Shown here piece after piece: positions 8,328-17,304 of a stretch of DNA of 53,009 bases. This DNA comes from JAFLBI01 sp964616465. GTDB lineage: Bacteria > Bacteroidota > Bacteroidia > Chitinophagales > Chitinophagaceae. A model generated the notes under the pieces. That model did not search any database. It was given only the letters and a program-made list of their open reading frames with translations, and was not told the DNA's origin. The translations under genes were made by a program, and so were the position numbers. The stretch is taken from the NCBI GenBank assembly GCA_964616465.1, contig CAZTTO010000022.1, positions 1 to 53,009 of the forward strand, read 5' to 3'. The stretch's first letter is position 1. Each line of letters begins with the position of its first letter.

Positions 8328-10454
8328 TTGCATACTTTAGGGGTTGATATTGTATCCAATTTGTTGGATGAAATGCCGTTGGCTTTATTTCGGTTTGATA
8401 CCGAAGGTGGTGGTCGCATGCATTATCTGAGTAGTGGGATTGAAAAAATTACGGGTTATCAGCCAATTTATTTTCTTTTTCAGCCATTATCAATTTTTAG
8501 AGAGGGTATAGTAGAATCGGATCGATTGCAACTTGGTAAACACATTCATAGGGCTCAGAAAGAAAATGGTTCTTATGAAATGACCTATCGTTTTAGACAT
8601 CAGCATGGCTCTATTCGTTATTTGTTTGAAAGGGGAACTTTTCAATCCGATGAATATGGAAATGTTTGGGTAGAAGGCTACATAGCTGATATGAGTCAGA
8701 AAAGGAGGGAAGATGACCAGCTTCAAAAGAAAGTACATGATTTAGAATTATTATCATTGGTTGCAGAAAGAACTGGTAATGCAGTTACTATTACTGATAC
8801 TGAGGGAAAGTTTGTTTGGGTAAATGAGGCATTTAGAAAACTTACTGGATATGAATTATATGAGTTAGAGGATAAGAGATTTGGATATTCTTTGGACGGT
8901 CCTGAAATTTCTGATTTGGTAAGAGAGCGCGTGCAGCAAGCAATTCGTTTAAAAAAGCCTTTTCATGAGGAATTTTTGAGCTATGGTAAATTAGGTCGGA
9001 AGTATTGGGTTGAGGTTGATAGTCAACCTTTATTTAATAGTGTTGGTGAACACGTTGGATTTATGACCATTGAAAACAATATTACTGGTCGTAAACTCAT
9101 GGAATCGAATTTGAAAGAAAACGAAGAAAGATATAGACTCATTTTTGATAATGCATTAGACGGAATCTTACTGAGAGATAGCAATGGTTTTTTTTACAGT
9201 GCAAATCAGGCAGCACTTCACATCTTAGGGTATTCAGAGGAGGAAATTAGAACGCTTAAACAAGATGAATTGGTGCTAGCAGATGATCGTTTGCAAAAAT
9301 TTCTTTCTGTAAGAAGTTTTCATGGCAGTGCAAAGGCGGAACTTTTGTTTAGAAAAAAGAATGGTTCTTTTTTCCATGCCGATGTTAGCTCGTCGAATTT
9401 TATTACAGAAAAAGGCGATAAAAATGCTGTTATATTCTTTAGAGATGTTACTGATAGAAAAGAAACATTAAAGAAACTGGCAGAGAATGAAGAACGCTAT
9501 AGGATGATCTTTGAGAATAGCATGGATGGAATTATGGTTAGAAATGAACAAGATGTTATTTTAAGTGCAAATAACGCAGCTTGTAAAATTTTAGGCTATA
9601 GCAAAGAAGAATTGTTACAAATACCCGGGAGTTCAATAGTTGCAGATAAAGGTGAGGTATTTCAAGATTTTTATGAAGAGAGAGAGAAAAGTGGTAACGC
9701 AGTTGCTGAACTTCAGTTTTACTGTAAAGACAGAACTATAATAGATGTTGAAACGAGTTCTGCTATTTTTAAATCTGGCAAGGAGGGAAAGCTATATGTG
9801 GTTGTATTTAAAAATATTACAGGTCAAAAAATAGCAAAAAGAAAACAAGAGGAATTAATTAAACGCCTTTCGCTTGCAACTGCTTCTGCAGATACAGGAA
9901 TTTGGGAGGTAGATCCTGTGAAAAGTGAAATTTTCTGGGATAAACGTATGTATGAGATTTTTGGATTTAACAATCCTGCACAATCACCTCAACCTATAGA
10001 CATTTGGAAGACTGCTTTGCATAAAGAAGATGCGCCAATTTTGAGAGATGCTATTACGCGACTTATTGAAGGTAAAGTTGATAAAGATTTTATTGAGTAC
10101 AGAATCTTTCTTCCAGATGGGACTTTGAGATATGTAGAAGCACATGCAATAGTTGATTTGGATAAGTCTGGTAAGGTAAGTAGATTAATAGGAACTAATA
10201 GAGACGTAACAGATAGCGTATTAGATAAGCAACGTTTATTGATGCAAAACAATACGCTTCGCGAAATCGCAGTTGCTCAATCGCATGAAGTTAGAAGACC
10301 ATTGGCTAACATATTAGCCGTTATAGAACTAATTAAAAGTAACGATGCTTTAAAAGATCCGGAGTTACTAGAACATTTAGATGCAAGCGCAAATGAACTT
10401 GATGAGTTGATTAAAAAAATTGTTACGCGAATTAATTTGGCAGAAAAACAATAA
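8328..10454 (+). CDS. Multi-PAS sensor with DHp-like hairpin, no ATPase domain
   Basis: 708 residues with about five PAS/PAC repeats (GIEKITGYQ, AFRKLTGYELYELE, ALHILGYSEEEI, ACKILGYSKEELL, then a PAS_3-like IWEVDPVKSEIFW block). The final 80 residues form two helices with AQSHEVRRPLANILAVIEL, which looks like a histidine-kinase dimerisation helix including its His, but the protein stops there: no N, G1 or G2 boxes of a HATPase_c domain. A similar protein lies at 42102. The start appears to be TTG at 8328, because an in-frame stop sits at 8316; the next in-frame ATG is 8373. Signal and partner are unknown; it may dimerise with, or be phosphorylated by, a full kinase elsewhere. Confidence 0.8.
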   Translation: MHTLGVDIVSNLLDEMPLALFRFDTEGGGRMHYLSSGIEKITGYQPIYFLFQPLSIFREGIVESDRLQLGKHIHRAQKENGSYEMTYRFRHQHGSIRYLFERGTFQSDEYGNVWVEGYIADMSQKRREDDQLQKKVHDLELLSLVAERTGNAVTITDTEGKFVWVNEAFRKLTGYELYELEDKRFGYSLDGPEISDLVRERVQQAIRLKKPFHEEFLSYGKLGRKYWVEVDSQPLFNSVGEHVGFMTIENNITGRKLMESNLKENEERYRLIFDNALDGILLRDSNGFFYSANQAALHILGYSEEEIRTLKQDELVLADDRLQKFLSVRSFHGSAKAELLFRKKNGSFFHADVSSSNFITEKGDKNAVIFFRDVTDRKETLKKLAENEERYRMIFENSMDGIMVRNEQDVILSANNAACKILGYSKEELLQIPGSSIVADKGEVFQDFYEEREKSGNAVAELQFYCKDRTIIDVETSSAIFKSGKEGKLYVVVFKNITGQKIAKRKQEELIKRLSLATASADTGIWEVDPVKSEIFWDKRMYEIFGFNNPAQSPQPIDIWKTALHKEDAPILRDAITRLIEGKVDKDFIEYRIFLPDGTLRYVEAHAIVDLDKSGKVSRLIGTNRDVTDSVLDKQRLLMQNNTLREIAVAQSHEVRRPLANILAVIELIKSNDALKDPELLEHLDASANELDELIKKIVTRINLAEKQ

Positions 10455-10485
10455 AAAAATCCGATAAGTATATAACCTATCGGAT
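10452..10485 (-). terminator. Terminator of rpsT
   Basis: ATCCGATA (10459-10466) pairs with TATCGGAT (10478-10485). On the minus strand the stem is followed by seven T residues (10458-10452), so it ends the rpsT transcript. Confidence 0.7.
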
Positions 10486-10507
10486 CAAATATGATATTTC
10501 AAATATA

Positions 10508-10756
10508 CTAAGCTACCTTAGCTTTCTTTGATAACTTGCTCTTTAAATTTGCAGCCTTATTCTTGTGAATAATACCGCGCTTAGCTAATTTATCAATCAT
10601 AGAAATCACGTTTGGTAGTTGCTCTGTATATGCACTGCCATCTTTTTCTTTCATATCGCGAATAGCATTACGGGTTGTTTTACCATAATAGCGGTTGCGA
10701 TCTCTTCTTTTTGCTGCCTGACGGGTATCTTTTTTGGTAGCCTTGTGATTTGCCAT
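10508..10756 (-). CDS. rpsT: 30S ribosomal protein S20
   Basis: Small basic protein of 82 residues that binds 16S rRNA early in 30S assembly. The start MANHKATKKDTRQAAKRRDR and the C-terminal NKAANLKSKLSKKA are characteristic of S20. I use the ATG at 10756; an upstream ATG adds eleven residues with no family support and lies close to the -7 box at 10787-10794. Confidence 0.96.
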   Translation of the reverse strand: MANHKATKKDTRQAAKRRDRNRYYGKTTRNAIRDMKEKDGSAYTEQLPNVISMIDKLAKRGIIHKNKAANLKSKLSKKAKVA

Positions 10757-10786
10757 ATTAAAATGAATTTCTATAAAATTGGAGGG

Positions 10787-10794
10787 CAAAGGTA
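10787..10794 (-). promoter_or_regulatory. -7 box for rpsT
   Basis: On the minus strand this reads TACCTTTG, a perfect TAnnTTTG box, about 30 bp before the rpsT ATG. No clear -33 TTTG is seen at the expected distance. Confidence 0.5.
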
Positions 10795-10823
10795 AGAGGA
10801 TATTTCTAAAATTCCATAAAAAA

Positions 10824-10855
10824 ACTTGAATTCCTTTAATTGCTGATATTCAAGT
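10824..10855. repeat. Inverted repeat upstream of the dipeptide epimerase gene
   Basis: ACTTGAAT (10824-10831) and ATTCAAGT (10848-10855) are perfect inverted arms with a 16-bp spacer, in the divergent region between rpsT and the epimerase gene. It could be an operator or a hairpin; there is no further support. Confidence 0.3.
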
Positions 10856-10938
10856 GATTATAAGGGCATTTGGGGGCTCGTAGACTTTTTCTATACAATA
10901 TTAGCAATTTCAATTTCATCTAGCCAATATCTTGCAGT

Positions 10939-11964
10939 ATGAAGTTGCATTACAAAGTGGTGGAAACACCCTTCATTTATCCGTTTACCATTTCTGGTGG
11001 TAGAACTAAAACACATCAACCCTCACTGATAGTTGCACTTGAATTGGGGCCATTTATGGGATTTGGAGAAGCACCTGCCATTGCTTATTATAATGTTACA
11101 ATAGATAGAATGCTTGAAGTAATTCAAGAAAAAAAGACCCATATTGAAAAATTTGCGTTAACAGATCCAGCTAGATATTGGCACTATCTTCATCATCTTC
11201 TTCCGAATGATCATTTTTTAGTAGCCGCTTTAGATATGGCTGCATGGGACTTGTTTGGTAAAATGCGCAAACAGCCTTTATTTAAAATGTGGGGAACAGA
11301 ATGGGTTAATTGTCCACGTACCGACTATACCCTTGGAATAGACTCCCCCGAAATCATGCTAGATAAAATGAAGGCCAATCCCTGGCCTATTTATAAAGTG
11401 AAGTTGGGTACATCTGAGGATATAGAAATTATTCGATTGTTGAGAGCAAATTCAAAATCCTCTATAAGAGTAGATGCTAATGCGGGTTGGACTACAGAGG
11501 AAGCACTAGAAAAATTGCCCTTGCTCCATGAATTGGGTGTTGATCTAGTTGAACAACCACTCGCAAAAGACAACTGGGAAGGTATGAAACAGCTAAAAGA
11601 AGTTTCACCTATTCCTCTATTTGCAGATGAAAGCTGTGTCTTTGAGTCTGATGTTGCTCGGTGTGCAGGGCATTTTCATGGCATTAATATTAAGCTCACA
11701 AAATGTAGTGGTCCAACACCAGCCTTGAGAATGATTGAAGAAGCAAAAAAACTTGGCATGCAAGTGATGATGGGCAGTATGAATGAAAATATTATAGGTT
11801 CCGCGGCAATTGCTCATTTTTTACCTCAACTAGATTTTGTAGATATGGATGGCCCACTTTTGCAAACAATGATACACGGTACAGGTGTAGACTTTTTGCC
11901 AGATGGAAACATTCAATTAAGCAATGCACCTGGACTAGGCATTCAAGTAAAACTTCCGGCCTAA
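10939..11964 (+). CDS. Dipeptide epimerase, enolase superfamily (L-Ala-D/L-Glu epimerase-like)
   Basis: 341 residues of the muconate-lactonising subgroup of the enolase superfamily. The catalytic Lys pair region YKVKLG, the metal ligands in VDANAGW, VEQPLA and ADESC, and the second catalytic Lys in INIKLTKCSG appear in the expected order. These enzymes abstract the alpha-proton of a dipeptide, and L-Ala-D/L-Glu epimerases act in murein peptide recycling. The assignment to that reaction is by overall resemblance; other dipeptides are possible. It lies 12 bp before the methyltransferase gene and is probably co-transcribed with it. Confidence 0.85.
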   Translation: MKLHYKVVETPFIYPFTISGGRTKTHQPSLIVALELGPFMGFGEAPAIAYYNVTIDRMLEVIQEKKTHIEKFALTDPARYWHYLHHLLPNDHFLVAALDMAAWDLFGKMRKQPLFKMWGTEWVNCPRTDYTLGIDSPEIMLDKMKANPWPIYKVKLGTSEDIEIIRLLRANSKSSIRVDANAGWTTEEALEKLPLLHELGVDLVEQPLAKDNWEGMKQLKEVSPIPLFADESCVFESDVARCAGHFHGINIKLTKCSGPTPALRMIEEAKKLGMQVMMGSMNENIIGSAAIAHFLPQLDFVDMDGPLLQTMIHGTGVDFLPDGNIQLSNAPGLGIQVKLPA

Positions 11965-11976
11965 CAATCATACATT

Positions 11977-12561
11977 ATGACTCCTGAAAGAACCAATCGA
12001 TTGCAAAGCGTTTTGGATAAAAGGCAAAACAACTTAACTGTTGTTATGGAAAATGTGCATGACCCGCATAATATTTCGGCTGTTATGCGTAGTTGTGATG
12101 CAGTAGGAATACAGGATATTTATATACTGAATACTCGTATCCCCAGGCACGAAAAGTTTGGTGCAAAAAGTAGCAGTAGTGCGGCTAAATGGTTGACTAT
12201 TCATCATTTTGATGATCCAGTTGCTTGTTTTGATTCGCTTAGAAAAAAGTATCATAAAATTTATACTACCCATCTAGCAAGTGATGCAGTTTCATTGTAT
12301 GAAATTAATTTTACAGAATCTATTGCCTTAGTATTTGGAAATGAACATGTAGGAGTAAGCAAAGAAGTCATTCAAATGGCAGATGGTAATTTTATTATAC
12401 CACAAGTTGGTATGATTCAAAGCTTAAATATTTCTGTTGCCTGTGCAGTATCTATTTATGAAGCATACAGGCAAAAATCGAATGCGGGGCATTATAAACA
12501 AAGTAGATTAAGTAATATTGAAATGAATGCCTTACAAAATCAATGGGGATTAAAAGAATAA
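11977..12561 (+). CDS. trmH: TrmH-family (SpoU) RNA 2'-O-methyltransferase
   Basis: SPOUT-class methyltransferase, 194 residues. Motif 1 is NVHDPHNISAVMRSCDA, motif 2 LVFGNEHVGVS and motif 3 IIPQVGMIQSLNISVA, which form the trefoil knot SAM site. The length and N-terminal TPERTNRLQSVLDKRQ resemble TrmH, which methylates G18 of tRNA, and not the longer RlmB with its extra N-terminal domain. The target position is inferred from this similarity. Confidence 0.88.
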   Translation: MTPERTNRLQSVLDKRQNNLTVVMENVHDPHNISAVMRSCDAVGIQDIYILNTRIPRHEKFGAKSSSSAAKWLTIHHFDDPVACFDSLRKKYHKIYTTHLASDAVSLYEINFTESIALVFGNEHVGVSKEVIQMADGNFIIPQVGMIQSLNISVACAVSIYEAYRQKSNAGHYKQSRLSNIEMNALQNQWGLKE

Positions 12562-12563
12562 GA

Positions 12564-13049
12564 ATGAAAAAGCAAATATTGATCTTGTGCATGATACTTT
12601 TATTTCATGCAGGTTATAGTCAACAAGTAGCCAAATATAAAATTCAGGATGTAGTAAAGTACATGGATACAGCAACTGTTCCTTTGGTTGTGAACTTTTG
12701 GGCGAGTTGGTGTAAGCCATGTGTTGAGGAAATTCCTTGGTTTGAAAAAGCTGTTGCTAACTATGCAAAAAATAAAGTTCGATTACTTTTGGTAAGCTTA
12801 GATTTTGAAGAAGATTATCCTAACGGAATTATTGCTTTTGCAAAGAAAAAAGGGTATCGCTCTTCTTTGGCGTGGTTAGATGAAACGAATGCAGATGAAT
12901 TTTGTCCGGCCATTGATTCTACTTGGAGTGGTGCAATTCCCGCAACTGTTTTTGTTAACAATGCTTTTAAATATCGTTTGTTTATAGGGCATCAAATTCC
13001 TGAACCAAGATTAGAATTAGAGTTGAAGAAATTGGTCGGAGAGAATTAA
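12564..13049 (+). CDS. Exported thioredoxin-fold protein (TlpA/ResA-like)
   Basis: 161 residues. A hydrophobic signal peptide (about 1-20, ending AGYSQ) is followed by a thioredoxin fold with NFWASWCKPC (C50 and C53) and a cis-Pro segment AIPATVF. Such proteins are periplasmic thiol-disulfide oxidoreductases. The ATG at 12564 is 2 bp after the trmH stop, so the two genes are one operon; the longer frame starting inside trmH would mask the signal peptide. Confidence 0.85.
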   Translation: MKKQILILCMILLFHAGYSQQVAKYKIQDVVKYMDTATVPLVVNFWASWCKPCVEEIPWFEKAVANYAKNKVRLLLVSLDFEEDYPNGIIAFAKKKGYRSSLAWLDETNADEFCPAIDSTWSGAIPATVFVNNAFKYRLFIGHQIPEPRLELELKKLVGEN

Positions 13050-13065
13050 TAATTTTTTAGTGCAT

Positions 13066-13100
13066 AAAAAAAGGCTGTCGGTATATTCGACAGCCTTTTA
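13066..13100. terminator. Bidirectional terminator between convergent thioredoxin genes
   Basis: AAGGCTGTCG (13071-13080) pairs with CGACAGCCTT (13088-13097), with A runs before and T runs after, so it can end transcripts from both sides. Confidence 0.85.
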
Positions 13101-13102
13101 TT

Positions 13103-13708
13103 TTATAGCCTTTTAATTGTGCAGCCTACCGACTTACTTTCTTTCACAGCAATATCTTTTTTGGTTACCATTTCATCTATAGCGTGTCTCAAATGGATGC
13201 GTTCTACTTTTTTTGCATCTGCTGGACTGTCATCTATTGCACCTTTGTATACCACAATCCCTTCCTTGTTGATTAAGAAAATTTCAGGTGTTTTCGTTGC
13301 TCCATATGCATCTGCAACTTGGTGATTTTGATCAACAACATAAGGCCAGTTGTATTGTTGTGCTTTAGCGTATTCTTGCATGGCAGTATATGAGTCTTCT
13401 CCTTTACGATAGGCTTCATTAGGATTCAACACAATTACCCCCACTTTCTTATTTAAAGCATATGCTGCAATATCTTTTGTTCTGTCTTGGTTCTTGATTA
13501 CATAGGGACAAGTATTACAGCTAAACATAACCAGTACACCATTCTCCTGCATCATATCCTTTATTGAGACTTCTTTACCAGACACATCTTTCATTTTTAC
13601 TTCAACCTTTGGCGCTTGGGTTCCAACAGCAATAGATTGCATGCTTTGAGCCTGGAGTACATTCCAAGATATGGCAAGGGCCATTAATGATAAGAATACT
13701 TGTTTCAT
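13103..13708 (-). CDS. Exported thioredoxin-like/peroxiredoxin-like protein
   Basis: 201 residues with a signal peptide (1-20, ending VLQAQ) and an AhpC/TSA-type thioredoxin fold. FSCNTCPYV holds C64 and C67, and TPEIFLINKEG is the cis-Pro strand. The long segment between, with NPNEAYRKGEDSY, matches the thioredoxin-family group often annotated as YneN-like or AhpC/TSA redoxins. A periplasmic redox role is inferred; the partner is unknown. Confidence 0.82.
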   Translation of the reverse strand: MKQVFLSLMALAISWNVLQAQSMQSIAVGTQAPKVEVKMKDVSGKEVSIKDMMQENGVLVMFSCNTCPYVIKNQDRTKDIAAYALNKKVGVIVLNPNEAYRKGEDSYTAMQEYAKAQQYNWPYVVDQNHQVADAYGATKTPEIFLINKEGIVVYKGAIDDSPADAKKVERIHLRHAIDEMVTKKDIAVKESKSVGCTIKRL

Positions 13709-13746
13709 AAGTTGAAAATTTAGAGTCCTAAATTGGCAAATACTCG

Positions 13747-14697
13747 TTAATTGTCCAAACCATCCATACTTTTTAGCTTTCTTTTCTCAGATTCAGCCAA
13801 TAAATAGGTTATGCTCACATTAAGTTCAAAGCCAATAAGGATAATCATAGCATTAAAGTAGATAATTAACATCAACACCAATATTGTACCAACAGATCCA
13901 TAAAGTGTATTATAAGTGCCGAAATTATTGACCCAATAAGAAAATGCGAGGGTAGTTAATAAAATTAAGCTTGTACTTAATAATGCCCCAGGTGAAGCTA
14001 GTTTCCATTTCTTTTTTACAGAAGGGCCAAACCTATAAATGAGTGCGATACTCAAAAAAATAATTAGAATGAGCATGGTCCACCGTACGTATGGCCACCA
14101 AGAAATACTCTTACTAGATTGTAAGCCTAATAACCATTTAATAACTGCTTCTTGTGCAACTAGTACAAATCCTGATACGATTACCAAAAGCGTTAAAATG
14201 AAAGTTAATTGAATCGCTTTGAGTCGTTTTTGAAGAAAAAAACCTTTATGCTCGCGAATAGACTTATCGAATGTGTTAATCATACCCATCATTGCATTAG
14301 ATGCATAAAAGATGGCCAATAGAAAGCCAAATGAAAGTAGTCCAGTTCTTGGCTGAAAAAAATCATTGATAAAGCTCTGAATCATTTCAGAAGCTGAGGG
14401 GGTGGGGGCAAATTCACTTAAAATTCCAAGTATTTCTTTATGAATCAACTCAGATGCAGGCACATAAGGTAGTAGGGTAAACAAAAAAATACAAGCCGGT
14501 GGAAGAGCAAGTAAGGTGTTGAAAGAAATAGCAGATGCCCTTTCATTTAGTCCTACCCGATTGATTTGATTAATGAAAAAGTGCACAACATCGTATAACG
14601 ATAATCCTTGAAAACCAGGTAAAGTGAATTTTTTACTTTTACGTATTGTGAAAGCAATGGGTGGACTGGTTAATATAATTCGTTGAATCTTAATCAA
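13747..14697 (-). CDS. YihY/BrkB-family inner membrane protein
   Basis: 316 residues with about six membrane helices. The family signature includes ERASAISFNTLLALPPACIF early, FLLAIFYASNAMMGMINTF in the middle and SPGALLSTSLILL later. The family was once called ribonuclease BN in error; its function is not settled. The start overlaps the mltG stop by 4 bp, so translation is probably coupled. Confidence 0.88.
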   Translation of the reverse strand: MIKIQRIILTSPPIAFTIRKSKKFTLPGFQGLSLYDVVHFFINQINRVGLNERASAISFNTLLALPPACIFLFTLLPYVPASELIHKEILGILSEFAPTPSASEMIQSFINDFFQPRTGLLSFGFLLAIFYASNAMMGMINTFDKSIREHKGFFLQKRLKAIQLTFILTLLVIVSGFVLVAQEAVIKWLLGLQSSKSISWWPYVRWTMLILIIFLSIALIYRFGPSVKKKWKLASPGALLSTSLILLTTLAFSYWVNNFGTYNTLYGSVGTILVLMLIIYFNAMIILIGFELNVSITYLLAESEKRKLKSMDGLDN

Positions 14698-15770
14698 GGA
14701 GTAGCATTTTTATATCGATTGTTCAAGGCCTCTTGGTATTGTTTGGCGTACTTTAAGTGATCTTGATAGTTTGAAGTGAAAATATGGTTTTGACTAAAAT
14801 CACTGTTTGCTACAAAAAATAAATAATTGGTTTCAGGAGCGTTTAAGACAGCATCAATGCTAGCTTTTCCCGGAGTACAAATAGGTCCAGGTGGTAGACC
14901 TTTATTACGATAAGTATTATACGGTGAGGCAACTTGTAAGTGCCCATGTAAAATTCTCTTCAACCCAAAATCGCGAAGAGCAAATTTTATAGTTGGATCT
15001 GCACCAAGTGGCATTCCTTTTCTGAGTCTATTCAAATAGACACTAGCAACCTTTCCCTTTTCTGCATCATTATAGGTTTCTTCTTCAACTATAGAGGCAA
15101 GGGTGTACACTTGTTCAGGTGTTAGCCCTTTTTTGGCTGCTAGCGCCATTCTATCACCCGTAGCCCAAAAATTATTTCTTTGTTCTGCAATTTTTTCAAT
15201 AATTCTTTGGATAGGTGTATTCCAATAGAAAAAGTAAGTATCAGGAAAAATTAAGGTCATGAATTGGTCGGAATTTACACCATATGAAGCTAACGAATCT
15301 GAGCTAGAAATAAAGTTTAAACAGGTGAGGCTATCTGTTGAAAAAAGTTTTCCTACTATCCCTGCAAACTGTTCAGGAGTTCTAACTTTTTTGATAACCC
15401 AACGTACTTCGGTTTGTTGGTTGTTTCGTAACATTCGCAAGGTTTGTAGTAGGCTTTGATTCCTTTGTATAGTGTATTTACCTGGCCGAATTTTTGTCCA
15501 CAAGTTTAATGGACTAGCCAACCATTTCATCATTAAAGGATTGGTTAAAACACCTTCCTGCTTTAATTTTTCTTCAAGTTTACCTGGTACACAATCTGCT
15601 GGATATAGATAAACAGCCTTTTCATTACCATCAAAAGATGTAGCTGGACCAAGTGTAAGCCAAATACCCCATGCACCAAGCAAAATGATTATGCCAAAGG
15701 CAATTAGAAGTTTCTTCAACCATTGTGGCCGATGCGATGCTTTTTTATTCTTAGCTTTCTTTTTGTTCAT
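14694..15770 (-). CDS. mltG: Endolytic murein transglycosylase MltG
   Basis: 358 residues from the ATG at 15770. A basic N-terminus and one transmembrane helix (LLIAFGIIILLGAWGIWL) anchor it, followed by a LysM-like region and the YceG domain. The catalytic region VYTLASIVEEET with the essential Glu, and VYLNRLRKGMPLGADPTI, are clear. MltG cleaves nascent glycan strands and sets chain length. An upstream ATG at 15809 lies inside the secG terminator hairpin, which supports the 15770 start. yihY follows with a 4-bp overlap. Confidence 0.93.
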   Translation of the reverse strand: MNKKKAKNKKASHRPQWLKKLLIAFGIIILLGAWGIWLTLGPATSFDGNEKAVYLYPADCVPGKLEEKLKQEGVLTNPLMMKWLASPLNLWTKIRPGKYTIQRNQSLLQTLRMLRNNQQTEVRWVIKKVRTPEQFAGIVGKLFSTDSLTCLNFISSSDSLASYGVNSDQFMTLIFPDTYFFYWNTPIQRIIEKIAEQRNNFWATGDRMALAAKKGLTPEQVYTLASIVEEETYNDAEKGKVASVYLNRLRKGMPLGADPTIKFALRDFGLKRILHGHLQVASPYNTYRNKGLPPGPICTPGKASIDAVLNAPETNYLFFVANSDFSQNHIFTSNYQDHLKYAKQYQEALNNRYKNATP

Positions 15771-15795
15771 ACTATAATAACTAGGTGGAAAATTA

Positions 15796-15825
15796 ACAAA
15801 AAACCCCATCGATTTCGATGGGGTT
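15796..15825 (-). terminator. Rho-independent terminator of secG
   Basis: AACCCCATCGA (15802-15812) pairs with TCGATGGGGTT (15815-15825). On the minus strand it is followed by a T run, so it ends the miaB-to-secG operon. Confidence 0.85.
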
Positions 15826-15847
15826 GCAATATTGTAAAAAAGAGCGT

Positions 15848-16195
15848 TTATTTTTTATTAGTATCTGTACTTGCTGGAGCAGGTGAAGGTTGCATAGGAG
15901 CAGTAGCAGGAGCCGTATTAGTGTTAACTTTCTTCAACAATTCATTTTCAGATGCACCAGTGCCTCCCTTCAAAAAAATGGAAGAAAATAAAGCTAAAAC
16001 AGCAATAGCTGAAGCAAAAACCCAAGTACCCTTTTCTAAAACATCAGTAGTTTGTTTTACACCCATAAGTTGGTTGCCTAAACCGCCAACATTACCTGCC
16101 AATCCACCACCTTTTGGGTTTTGAACTAGAATTACAAATCCTAATGCAATTGCAGCAACAACAACTAAAATCAAAAACAAAATGGTCATATTCAA
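15848..16195 (-). CDS. secG: Preprotein translocase subunit SecG
   Basis: 115 residues with two hydrophobic helices (about 3-23 and 53-72) joined by a Gly-rich loop (LVQNPKGGGLAGNVGG), the SecG pattern. The C-terminus is Pro/Ala/Thr-rich, common in Bacteroidota SecG. It is part of the SecYEG channel in the inner membrane and is the last gene of the operon that ends at the terminator 15796-15825. Confidence 0.92.
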   Translation of the reverse strand: MNMTILFLILVVVAAIALGFVILVQNPKGGGLAGNVGGLGNQLMGVKQTTDVLEKGTWVFASAIAVLALFSSIFLKGGTGASENELLKKVNTNTAPATAPMQPSPAPASTDTNKK

Positions 16196-16212
16196 TTAAT
16201 TTATTTGAGTTC

Positions 16213-17283
16213 TTATTTTTCAATGCCTTTCAGCTCTTGAATTTTGGCGGCAAAGTAAGCCGATTTTTCAGGATTTAAAAAACTTAATTTAATGTAGAGC
16301 TGGATTGCCTTGTCAACCTGCCCTTGTTTTAACAATACATCGGCCATAGTTTCCGTAACTACTTCCTTCATTTCATTGGAAGTTTGGGCAATAGCAGAAA
16401 CGGCAGTTTCCAAAGCTGGATCAGTACCGAGGTCAACAGGATTGGGGTTATGGTTTTTCATTTGCCTAAGCCAGTCGGTGAATTTTCGCAATTTGGTAGT
16501 GAGCTTGTCTTGGGGAATTTGGGTCAGGTCTATTTTTATTCCCTGCGATTCAAAATAATCTACCATATGATGCGCCTGAGGTGTTACAACTTGGGCATTT
16601 TCTGGAACAGGCTGTTTAAAGGCTTCTAATTGAGCTTGTAGTATAGCCGCAATTTTGTTATCGGCTTCTGCCTCTGTAGCCTGTTTTGACTCAACTTTCT
16701 CTAAAAAAGGATTATCATCTAAGTCTTCAGAACTAATTAAAATGGGTTCTTTATTGTTATTTGGTTCAATAACTATTGGTTTTATTTCTTCTGAAACCGT
16801 TTCAGGTGTTGGCGGCTGCGGTGCTCTTGCTCTATTGCCATCCATCATTGCTTTGTATGCTTCCAGTGTTGGCACTTCAACAGTTGTATCGAAGCTAGCA
16901 GTTTCTACAGGTTCATTAGAGGGCGGGGTAGAAGCTTTACTTGATAGCGTCATAGTTGGGGCACCAACCGGAAGATCTTCAGGTACTGATAGGTTATTAG
17001 AAGGGAAGGAAAATGAAGGCTGGAAAGAGATCTCTTGGGAGACTTCATCATTCAGGAGATAATACAGCCAATGCTGGTTGCAGAAGTAAAGTGCAGCCAA
17101 CTGGTTATTTTGCTTAGATTGATGATGGTCTCTTGCTCCCTTTGTTTTATAAGCTAATAAAAGCCTTGCGGGTCCCATAAATGGGTATTGTTGAACCAAC
17201 CGACGCAGAGTTTCCTCAGATACCTGCTCTATTTGGTTTTCACCTGTAAGGTGCTGTAATGATTTCTGCAACAATGGGTTCAT
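16213..17283 (-). CDS. Hypothetical protein with C-terminal TPR-like repeat
   Basis: 356 residues. The N-terminal 100 residues look helical (QVSEETLRRLVQQYPFMGPA), the middle (100-230) is Pro/Thr/Glu-rich and probably disordered, and the C-terminus (VLLKQGQVDKAIQLYIKLSF) looks like a tetratricopeptide repeat. No signal peptide or membrane helix is seen. It sits between lptE and secG with gaps of about 20 bp, so it belongs to the envelope operon. No function recognised. Confidence 0.7.
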   Translation of the reverse strand: MNPLLQKSLQHLTGENQIEQVSEETLRRLVQQYPFMGPARLLLAYKTKGARDHHQSKQNNQLAALYFCNQHWLYYLLNDEVSQEISFQPSFSFPSNNLSVPEDLPVGAPTMTLSSKASTPPSNEPVETASFDTTVEVPTLEAYKAMMDGNRARAPQPPTPETVSEEIKPIVIEPNNNKEPILISSEDLDDNPFLEKVESKQATEAEADNKIAAILQAQLEAFKQPVPENAQVVTPQAHHMVDYFESQGIKIDLTQIPQDKLTTKLRKFTDWLRQMKNHNPNPVDLGTDPALETAVSAIAQTSNEMKEVVTETMADVLLKQGQVDKAIQLYIKLSFLNPEKSAYFAAKIQELKGIEK

Positions 17284-17304
17284 GCGGTTAAAAATACTAT
17301 AAGC

